6,601 bases of DNA from Thermoplasmata archaeon (GTDB taxonomy: Archaea; Thermoplasmatota; Thermoplasmata; Lutacidiplasmatales; UBA184), in NCBI GenBank assembly GCA_030040035.1, contig JASHUJ010000200.1, forward strand, positions 1 through 6,601, written 5' to 3'. The position numbers were made by a program, and so were the translations under genes. Below, in pieces: positions 1 through 5,161 of this stretch. Within the stretch, counting starts at the first letter, position 1. The number at the start of each line of letters is the position of its first letter. The notes beneath the pieces were generated by a model. That model searched no databases and had not been told where the DNA came from. It saw nothing but the letters and a program-made list of their open reading frames with translations.

Positions 1-341
1 TGCCGGCGGGCGATCGCCACTTGGTGGGTGCCGTACGTGTGGGCATGGACGATCTGGGGCCGATCCCGGTCGAGCGCCGCGTGCAGGCCCCGGAAGAACG
101 TGTAATGCAGCTCGCCCGGCATCGACCAGACCCGCAGCCGGTGGATCGCTCCGTAGGAGGTCATCTCCTCCCGGGGCACGTCCAGCGGAAGGCGCTCCCA
201 GGGGAACTCCCGGTAGAGCTCGCTCGTGTACACGTCGACCCGGTGCTGGCGGGCCGCGAGCCGCGGCGCGAGCTCGACGACATGGCGCTCGACGCCGCCC
301 GGCGCCGGTGGGTAGCGGGTGGTGAGCTGCGCGACCTTCAC
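1..341 (-). CDS. GT4-family glycosyltransferase, N-terminal part (cut by window edge)
   Basis: Reading the minus strand from a GTG at 341 gives 113 residues with no stop before the window edge. The protein begins MKVAQLTTRYPPAPGGVERHV, the typical first strand and glycine-rich loop of GT-B, GT4-type glycosyltransferases (residues 1-21, GGVER at 15-19). A helix (VVELAPRLAARQHRV, 21-35) and a strand (VDVYTS, 35-40) follow. Residues 92-106 (DRPQIVHAHTYGTHQ) match the conserved 'D-x-x-H-x-H' strand of these acceptor-side domains. Such enzymes transfer a sugar from a nucleotide donor to a lipid- or protein-linked acceptor at the inner face of the membrane. The donor-binding C-terminal half lies outside the window, so substrate cannot be assigned. 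It does not show the GYKNRF-like start of sulfolipid synthase SQD2/SqdX. No ATG, GTG or TTG lies in frame between 341 and the end of the upstream M20 gene, 50 bases away, so GTG 341 is the only start. A strong AAGGAGG (370-364) sits 22 bases upstream, too far for ordinary spacing. Confidence 0.85.
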   Translation of the reverse strand, partial: MKVAQLTTRYPPAPGGVERHVVELAPRLAARQHRVDVYTSELYREFPWERLPLDVPREEMTSYGAIHRLRVWSMPGELHYTFFRGLHAALDRDRPQIVHAHTYGTHQVAIARR

Positions 342-391
342 GGAACCGGGGCGACCGCCCTCGCCTCCTTGCGCGTGCGGCCCCCGCGAGA

Positions 392-1471
392 CTAGGCGGC
401 GCTGCGCATCGTCGCGAGCCGGAGCGCGAACTTCTTGTACACCTCGGTCGCGCGCGCGACCGACTCGATCTTGACGTACTCGTTCGCCTGGTGCGAGAGC
501 TCCTCCTCGCCGGCGCCGAAGATCACGACGTGCGGGTTCACCTGCGTGTAGTGGACGGCCTCCGACGCGTGCACGAGGACGGTCGCCTCGGCCTGCGCGA
601 CCTCGCGGAGCAGCTTCACGTGCTCCGCGTTCGGGTCGATCTGGACCGCGGGCATCGTGAGGATACGGCGGAGCGTGAACGGAGTCTTGATCCGACGCAG
701 ATGCTCCTCGATCTCGTGGTAGAGCTGGTCCGGCGTGTACGGCGGCGGGAAGCGGATGTCGACCTCGGCGGTCGCGCGGTTCGGCACGACGTTGAGCCGC
801 GTCCCGCCGTTGAACGTGCCGATGTTGAGCGTGACCGAACCGAGTTCGGGGTGCGCGATCCGGCCCTTGAACGACTCGAGGCCCCGGAGGATCCGCATCA
901 TCTTGCCGATCGCGTTCTCCCCGAGGTGCGGCATCGCGCCGTGCGCCGCCTTGCCCCGCGTTTCGATCGCGAGGTCGAGCACGCCCTTCTCCGCGTAGGC
1001 GACGCGGAGCCCCGTCGGCTCGCCGACGACGACCGCTTTCGCCCGACGCAGCGGGAGCGTCTTCGATAGGGCCATCGCGCCCTGCATGCTCGTCTCCTCG
1101 TCGGTCGTGAACGCGAGGACGACCGGCACTTTGCGCGCGACGAGGTCCTGGGCCGCCTCGAGCATCGCGATCACGGTCCCCTTCATGTCGGCCGCGCCCC
1201 GGCCGTACATGCGCCCGCTCGCGAGCTGGCTCTGGGAGAAGCTCCAGTAGTCCCCGACCGGGGGCGTGTCGAGGTGCCCGGAGAGGACGACGCCGCCCTG
1301 GCCGAACTCCGCGAGGAGCGCGGGGGCCTGGGAGTCGCCGAAGAGCGTGTTGCGCATGTGGATCTGGTCGGTGAACGTCTGGACGTAATCGAGGACCTCC
1401 TGCTTGTCGGAGAACGGATCGCTCGAGATCTTGATCAGTTCGGCCAGCATGTCCACCATCTGTCGCTTCAT
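392..1471 (-). CDS. M20-family metallopeptidase/deacylase (ArgE/DapE/LysK-like)
   Basis: A full-length 359-residue member of the M20 di-zinc hydrolases, which cleave amide bonds in N-acyl amino acids or small peptides in the cytoplasm. All expected active-site residues are present: H66 and D68 (SGHLDTPP), the bridging D95 (GRGAADMKG), the general base E125 and metal ligand E126 (TDEET), E151 (GEPTG), H177 of the lid domain (KAAHGAMPH) and the C-terminal ligand H327 (ELSHQANEYV). The middle section (about 170-275) is the dimerisation domain typical of ArgE/DapE/CPG2 enzymes. The ending SEAVHYTQ...FGAGEEELSHQANEYVKIES resembles ArgE and DapE more than carboxypeptidases. Candidate substrates are acetylornithine, succinyl-diaminopimelate and LysW-linked lysine or ornithine; the sequence alone does not choose. 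No arg, dap or lys gene is adjacent. It starts at ATG 1471 with GAGGG about ten bases upstream, lies 75 bases behind the nucleotidyltransferase gene, and probably shares its transcript. Confidence 0.9.
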   Translation of the reverse strand: MKRQMVDMLAELIKISSDPFSDKQEVLDYVQTFTDQIHMRNTLFGDSQAPALLAEFGQGGVVLSGHLDTPPVGDYWSFSQSQLASGRMYGRGAADMKGTVIAMLEAAQDLVARKVPVVLAFTTDEETSMQGAMALSKTLPLRRAKAVVVGEPTGLRVAYAEKGVLDLAIETRGKAAHGAMPHLGENAIGKMMRILRGLESFKGRIAHPELGSVTLNIGTFNGGTRLNVVPNRATAEVDIRFPPPYTPDQLYHEIEEHLRRIKTPFTLRRILTMPAVQIDPNAEHVKLLREVAQAEATVLVHASEAVHYTQVNPHVVIFGAGEEELSHQANEYVKIESVARATEVYKKFALRLATMRSAA

Positions 1472-1546
1472 CGAGTGGGAACCCTCACACCGCTCGGCGC
1501 CCGGACGGGCGTTTCCCGAGTTCGGCCGGTCACGCTCCGGCGACCC

Positions 1547-2437
1547 TTAATCGTTGTCGTGGGCCGCCCGGCGGCGGGCGAGCGCGCGCGTCCGAACGAG
1601 CGCCCGGTGATAGCCCTCCGGCGATCCGACCGAGCGCCATTCCCCCTGCCGGGGGTCGAGGACGAGCGCGACGACCCGCCCTCCGTCCGCAAGTAGCCGG
1701 CGGATCCCGTCGGTGACCTCGAGCTCGGCCGGATGCGCGATGCGCCGGTGGCGGACGAGCGCCGGGAGGATCGAAGGACCGAACGCATAGACCGCGGTCG
1801 CGGCCCAGTGGCTGCGCGGGCGCTCGGGCTTCTCGACCATCGCGCGGACCTCGAGACGACGCAGTCCACGGAACGCTCGGCCGAATCGCCCCTCGACCAC
1901 GCCGTAACGCCGGGGGTCGGCCACGCGACGCACGAGGAGGACCGCGTCCGCGGCCTCTCGCTCGCGGCAGTCGGCCATCGTGCGGAGGAGGACGCCGCGC
2001 TCGGGCTCCAGCAGGACGCCGTCCCCGGCGTGCAGCAGGAACGGCCGGCCGTTCACGGCCGGGCGCGCCCGCAGCACGGCGTCCCCGAAGCCGGCCGGGC
2101 GCGGCTGGGTCGTGAAGGAGACACGGACGCCCCGGATCGCGTCATAGAACCGGCGGGTCTCGGCGAGGCGATCGGCGTGGGCCCGGTGGCGCTCGAGGAA
2201 GATCGGGTCGACCGTGAAGTAGTGACGAACGAACTCGAGGTCCTTCGGCTGCACGACGACCGTGAGCTGATCGCATCCGGCCCGGATCAGGGTCTCGACG
2301 ACCAGGTGAGCGACCGGCTTCAGCGTCGGCCGCTCGTCGGTGCCGCGGTCGTAGAGCGGGAGGAACTCCTTGCGCAGCCCCCGCGACCACGGGAGCATCC
2401 GGGTGCCCTCGCCCGCGAGGGTGACGACGCCCTGCAT
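1547..2437 (-). CDS. GalU-like UTP-glucose-1-phosphate uridylyltransferase
   Basis: A 296-residue sugar-1-phosphate nucleotidyltransferase. The predicted reaction is UTP + glucose-1-phosphate to UDP-glucose + pyrophosphate in the cytoplasm. The nucleotide-binding signature is LAGEGTRMLPWSRGLRKEFL (residues 7-26), with the usual glycine-rich loop, R13 and K23. Further family marks are QPRPAGFGDAVLRARP (111-126), the metal-binding D139 in HAGDGVL, AMVEKPERP (199-207), and EVTDGIRRLL (240-249), like the 'LTDAI' helix of GalU. Length fits GalU. The long insert at 72-100 is also seen in GalU rather than RmlA-type enzymes. One oddity: near the C-terminus the expected W-x-D-x-G metal motif reads WRSVG (267-271), with Ser in place of Asp. 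ATG 2437 lies eight bases after the stop of the UDP-sulfoquinovose synthase gene, so translational coupling is likely. The pairing suggests it supplies that enzyme's UDP-glucose. The reading frame stays open upstream into the synthase gene, but the family similarity begins exactly at this ATG. Sugar and nucleotide specificity are inferred. Confidence 0.85.
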   Translation of the reverse strand: MQGVVTLAGEGTRMLPWSRGLRKEFLPLYDRGTDERPTLKPVAHLVVETLIRAGCDQLTVVVQPKDLEFVRHYFTVDPIFLERHRAHADRLAETRRFYDAIRGVRVSFTTQPRPAGFGDAVLRARPAVNGRPFLLHAGDGVLLEPERGVLLRTMADCREREAADAVLLVRRVADPRRYGVVEGRFGRAFRGLRRLEVRAMVEKPERPRSHWAATAVYAFGPSILPALVRHRRIAHPAELEVTDGIRRLLADGGRVVALVLDPRQGEWRSVGSPEGYHRALVRTRALARRRAAHDND

Positions 2438-2445
2438 CCGAGCGA

Positions 2446-3702
2446 TCAGGCGGTGGGGCCCGCGGGCGCGGGCTCGTCGGACGGTTTCTCGGGCGCGGAG
2501 GGTGTCGGCTCGGACGGGCGACGGGCCGCGAGCGCCGGCCCGCTGTCGGCGGAGCGCCACTGGACGGTCGGCAGCACGACGTGCCGGCGCGCCTCGAGGC
2601 GCCGTCGGAACCGGAGGAGGTCGCGGAAGATCTCGCGCACGACCTCCGACAGTTCGCGCGTGCGCCGGTAACCGAGCTCCACGAGATGATCGTGCAGGGG
2701 ATTGTAGTAATGCTGTTCGAGCTCCACCCGCGGATCCGCCGGGTGCTCGATCGTCGCGGGCAGCCCGAGCTCGCTCGCGACGCGGTGGGCGACCTCGGCG
2801 AGCTCGTTGACGGAGTACGCGGCGTCGAACTGGTTCAGGACGCGGTATTCGCCGGGTCCCGCGGGATGCTCGACGGCGATGCGGAGCGACTGGATCGAGT
2901 CCTCGAGAGCAATGAAGCCGCGCTTCTGCTCCCCCTTCCCGTAGGCGGTGATCGGGAGTCCGAGGATCGCCTGCGCGATGAACCGGTTGAGCGCGGTGCC
3001 CCACGTTTCGTCGAAATCGAACCGCGTGAGCAGGCGGTCGTCGGTGATCTCGGGGGTGCGGATCCCGTAGATGACCCCCTGCATCACGTCCGTCGTCTTG
3101 AGCCCCCAGATCCGGCTCGCGTACATCACGTCGCCCGAATCGAAGACCTTGCTCCAGTGGTACCAGGAGCCGGCGGAGCGCGGGAACGGCAGGCGGTCCT
3201 TCCGGCCCCGGAACTCGACCTCGAAGAAGCCTTCGGGGATGTCGACGTTCGGTGTGCCGTACTCGCCCATCGTCCCCATCTTGACGAGGTGGGCGTCGGG
3301 GGCGACCTCGCGCATCGCGTAGAGCAGGTGCAGCGTACCGGTGAGGTTGCCGACCTGCGTGTCGACCGCGTGATGGACGTCGATCATCGAGTAGGGCGCA
3401 CTGCGCTGCTCGGCGAGGTGGACGATCGCCTCCGGCCGCTCCGTGGCGAGCACCTGCCGGACGAAGTCGTAGTCGGCGAGATCGCCCCGGTGGAAGCCGA
3501 GCTCCTTCCCGAGGACCTCGCGGACCGCGGCCTGGCGGCGCGGGAACGCCGGGATCGGCGTCGCCGACCAGCTGCCGACCTCCTTCACCCGGCGGCGGGT
3601 CACGAAATTGTCGAGGCCCACGACGTCGTGGCCGCGCGCGAGGAGATGGAGCGCGAGGGGCCAGCCGGAGTAGCCGTCGACCCCGGTGATCAGGACCTTC
3701 AT
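2446..3702 (-). CDS. UDP-sulfoquinovose synthase (SQD1/Agl3 family)
   Basis: A 418-residue extended short-chain dehydrogenase/reductase that resembles plant and bacterial SQD1 and the Sulfolobus enzyme Agl3 over almost its whole length. The family reaction is UDP-glucose + sulfite to UDP-sulfoquinovose, using tightly bound NAD+ through a 4-keto-glucose-5-ene intermediate. The Rossmann loop is TGVDGYSGW (6-14). AEQRSAPYSMID (97-108) is an SQD1 hallmark. The catalytic residues are T144 in KMGTMGEYGTPN and the Y181-xxx-K185 pair in WYHWSK. MQGVIYGI (207-214), FGTALNRF-like WGTALNRF (234-241), YGKGEQKRGF (254-263), VLNQF (288-292) and EQHYYN (329-334) also follow the family closely. These blocks separate it from ordinary UDP-glucose epimerases. 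Family similarity ends near LPTVQW (377-382). A Pro/Ala/Glu-rich, probably disordered tail of about 35 residues follows. ATG 3702 is preceded by GGAG six bases upstream. The product would feed a sulfonated sugar to a surface glycan or a sulfolipid; which one is not shown here. Confidence 0.93.
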   Translation of the reverse strand: MKVLITGVDGYSGWPLALHLLARGHDVVGLDNFVTRRRVKEVGSWSATPIPAFPRRQAAVREVLGKELGFHRGDLADYDFVRQVLATERPEAIVHLAEQRSAPYSMIDVHHAVDTQVGNLTGTLHLLYAMREVAPDAHLVKMGTMGEYGTPNVDIPEGFFEVEFRGRKDRLPFPRSAGSWYHWSKVFDSGDVMYASRIWGLKTTDVMQGVIYGIRTPEITDDRLLTRFDFDETWGTALNRFIAQAILGLPITAYGKGEQKRGFIALEDSIQSLRIAVEHPAGPGEYRVLNQFDAAYSVNELAEVAHRVASELGLPATIEHPADPRVELEQHYYNPLHDHLVELGYRRTRELSEVVREIFRDLLRFRRRLEARRHVVLPTVQWRSADSGPALAARRPSEPTPSAPEKPSDEPAPAGPTA

Positions 3703-3730
3703 CGTCCGCTCCGACCGGCCGGAGGCCGCC

Positions 3731-3743
3731 GGGAGGGTCTTAA
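3731..3743 (-). promoter_or_regulatory. Candidate TATA-like promoter element for the sulfoquinovose operon
   Basis: On the minus strand this reads TTAAGACCCTCCC, one of the few A/T clusters in a very GC-rich spacer. If it is the TATA element, transcription would start near 3714, giving a leader of about 11 bases that just includes the GGAG before ATG 3702. The 11 bases TAAGACCCTCC recur exactly upstream of the CBS gene (5133-5143). A second, weaker CTAAGGG lies just upstream (3750-3744). This is inference from position and repetition only. Confidence 0.35.
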
Positions 3744-3764
3744 CCCTTAGCCCCGCGCGCCCGA

Positions 3765-3783
3765 GGCCCGTACGCTTCGGGCC
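3765..3783. repeat. Short GC inverted repeat in the divergent intergenic region
   Basis: GGCCCG (3765-3770) and CGGGCC (3778-3783) form a perfect six-base inverted repeat around a seven-base centre. It lies midway between the two outward-facing promoter candidates, where an operator for both transcripts could sit. In DNA this rich in G and C, a six-base repeat can easily occur by chance, and no regulator gene is present nearby. Confidence 0.25.
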
Positions 3784-3785
3784 AA

Positions 3786-3799
3786 AGTCGCATAAGCCC
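3786..3799 (+). promoter_or_regulatory. Candidate TATA-like promoter element for the PAC2 operon
   Basis: The stretch AGTCGCATAAGCCC holds the only AT-rich cluster at a suitable distance upstream of ATG 3840. A TATA element centred on TAAG (3793-3796) would put the start site near 3821 and leave a leader of about 19 bases. It closely resembles AGTCGCTAAGACCC upstream of the CBS gene (5127-5140), differing mainly by one shifted A. Assigned by position and similarity only. Confidence 0.35.
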
Positions 3800-3839
3800 G
3801 GTCCGACTGGACGAGCCGGGTTCCTCGGACGGGCAGCGC

Positions 3840-4616
3840 ATGCAGCACGCAGACGTCCGCATCGTCGACACGCGCGACGAGCCCCTGCGCGGGGCCATGA
3901 TGGTCGTGGGATTCCCCACCCACGGCCTGGTCGGATCGGTCGCCTCGTCGTACCTCGTGCACTCGCTCGACATGACGCTCATCGCGTACATGATCAGCGA
4001 GGAGTTTCCGCCGACCGTGATCATGGAGGAGGGCGTGGTCAGCGCGCCCGTCCGGTTCTATGCGAGCCGCCTCGTCTGCGGGGTGGATCGCTCGTGCGAC
4101 CAGCTCGTCGTCGTCATCGCGGACATCCAGCCCCCGGTGGCGACGCTCAACCAGCTCGGCCGGGTGCTGCTCGACTGGGCTGAGTCGAAAGGGGTCGCGC
4201 TCGTCGTCGCCGTCGAAGGCCAGCCGCTCGAGAGCGACGTGCGCGGCGACGCGCGGGTCGTGGCGATGGCGAACCGCGCGGCAGCCCCCCTGCTCGAGAA
4301 GTACCGGTTCGAGACCGCGAACGGTGTCGTCACGGGCTTCGCGGGGGGCCTGTTGCTGGGCGCCATCGGACGGGGGACACCGGTGCTCTGCCTGGTCGCG
4401 CAAGCCCACAAGGACTACCCCGACGCCCGGGCCGCCGCGAAGGTGATCGAGACGATCAACCCGCTCGTGCCGCTCCTCCTGCTCGACACGAAGCCGCTGC
4501 GCGACAAGGCCCGCGAGATCGAGGCCGAGGTCCGCAAGACCCTCCAGCAGACGCGGGAGTCGATGTCGAGCATGCGGGCGGCCGAGCCCGAGGGCCCGGG
4601 TGAGATGTATCGCTGA
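3840..4616 (+). CDS. PAC2-family proteasome assembly/activator protein (PbaA/PbaB-like)
   Basis: A 258-residue archaeal PAC2 (DUF75) protein. The family signature is MMVVGFPTHGLVGSVASSYLVHSL (20-43), followed by MISEEFPPTVIMEEGVVSAPVRFY (51-74), the usual 'FPP' and second-strand region. Later family blocks are VVIADIQPP (91-99), VVTGFAGGLLLGAI (163-176) and the C-terminal helix beginning YPDARAAAKVIETIN (193-207). Relatives include the archaeal PbaA and PbaB and eukaryotic Pba1-Pba2, which chaperone or activate the 20S proteasome. The protein ends EMYR, so the last three residues (Met-Tyr-Arg) fit the hydrophobic-Tyr-any (HbYX) motif that docks into pockets of the proteasome alpha ring. Residues 217-247 are charged and probably a helix leading to that tail. 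It is first in a plus-strand cluster and its last 17 coding bases overlap the acetyltransferase gene. Family is firm; PbaA versus PbaB type, and proteasome binding, are inferred. Confidence 0.88.
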   Translation: MQHADVRIVDTRDEPLRGAMMVVGFPTHGLVGSVASSYLVHSLDMTLIAYMISEEFPPTVIMEEGVVSAPVRFYASRLVCGVDRSCDQLVVVIADIQPPVATLNQLGRVLLDWAESKGVALVVAVEGQPLESDVRGDARVVAMANRAAAPLLEKYRFETANGVVTGFAGGLLLGAIGRGTPVLCLVAQAHKDYPDARAAAKVIETINPLVPLLLLDTKPLRDKAREIEAEVRKTLQQTRESMSSMRAAEPEGPGEMYR

Positions 4617-5106
4617 CACGGCCGCCGGGCCGAGCGCGTCGGCCCCTCCCGAAGTGCCCCCGCCGGTGACCCTGCGCGGGTTCCGGCCGGCGGATGTGCC
4701 GTTCGTTGCGAACATCGTCGCGGAGGCTCTCCAGGAGCACTACGATCCCTCGCTCTACGCGTCGCTCAGCCACGATTGGCCCGAAGGTTTCCTCGTCGCG
4801 GCCGACGCGCAGGACGTCCCGGTCGGGTTCCTTCTCGGTGTGAACCAGGTCGAGCGGGAGGCTCGGATCCTGATGTTCGCGGTCGACCGCTCGGCCCGGA
4901 CCCGGGGCGTCGGGACCCAACTGATGTCGTCGTTCCTCGAGCGGTGCCGCTCCCGCGGCTTTCGCCGCGTCACCCTCGAGGTGCGGGTCTCGAACGCGAC
5001 CGCGATCCGTTTCTATACCCGGTACCAGTTCTCGGTCGTCGATCTTCTCCGGACGTACTACTCGGACGGGGAGAACGGCTACCAGATGGCGCGCGAACCC
5101 CCGTGA
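4600..5106 (+). CDS. GNAT-family N-acetyltransferase (RimI/Ard1-like)
   Basis: A 168-residue acetyl-CoA-dependent acetyltransferase. The GNAT core runs from VTLRGFRPADVPFVANI (23-39) to the end. Motif A is ILMFAVDRSARTRGVGTQLM (90-109), with R-x-x-G-x-G at 100-105 binding the acetyl-CoA pyrophosphate. Motif B is LEVRVSNATAIRFYTRYQF (126-144). The ending YYSDGENGYQMARE (153-166) is very like archaeal and eukaryotic protein N-alpha-acetyltransferases (RimI, Ard1/Naa10), so acetylation of protein N-termini is the best guess. Small-molecule acetylation is not excluded. GTG 4600 is chosen because it overlaps the PAC2 gene by 17 bases and has GAGGG five bases upstream (4590-4594). This gives a low-complexity leader of about 22 residues before the fold. 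In-frame GTGs at 4654 and 4666 are alternatives; the latter would start MTLRGFRPAD, right at the domain. Confidence 0.85.
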   Translation: MRCIADTAAGPSASAPPEVPPPVTLRGFRPADVPFVANIVAEALQEHYDPSLYASLSHDWPEGFLVAADAQDVPVGFLLGVNQVEREARILMFAVDRSARTRGVGTQLMSSFLERCRSRGFRRVTLEVRVSNATAIRFYTRYQFSVVDLLRTYYSDGENGYQMAREPP

Positions 5107-5126
5107 ACCGCGCGTGCCGCGACCGC

Positions 5127-5140
5127 AGTCGCTAAGACCC
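5127..5140 (+). promoter_or_regulatory. Candidate TATA-like element giving a leaderless CBS-protein transcript
   Basis: The stretch AGTCGCTAAGACCC lies in the 55-base gap after the acetyltransferase gene. Its TAAG begins 29 bases before ATG 5162. An archaeal TATA element centred there would place the start site at or within a base or two of that ATG, giving a leaderless message; this agrees with the absence of a purine-rich ribosome binding site (the region before the ATG is pyrimidine-rich). The element resembles the one upstream of the PAC2 gene and shares TAAGACCCTCC with the one upstream of the sulfoquinovose gene. Confidence 0.4.
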
Positions 5141-5161
5141 TCCTCCCCTGCTCGGCCCTCG

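Noticed and set aside
21..395. Plus-strand open frame of 124 codons at the left edge
   Set aside because: Its product is Arg/Pro/Asp-rich with no family resemblance, and it lies opposite a clear GT4 glycosyltransferase N-terminus on the minus strand.
2438..3004. Upstream extension of the nucleotidyltransferase reading frame (189 extra codons)
   Set aside because: It overlaps the synthase gene, is Arg/Pro-rich, and the nucleotidyltransferase fold begins exactly at ATG 2437, so no fusion is supported.
3709..3727. CTCCG/CGGAG hairpin in the short leader of the sulfoquinovose synthase gene as a riboswitch or attenuator
   Set aside because: The stem is only five base pairs and most of it lies upstream of the likely transcription start, so an RNA role is not supported.
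2581..3750. Long plus-strand open frame (389 codons) opposite the UDP-sulfoquinovose synthase
   Set aside because: Antisense frames stay open easily in DNA of this composition. The product has no recognisable domain, while the minus strand carries near-complete family similarity.
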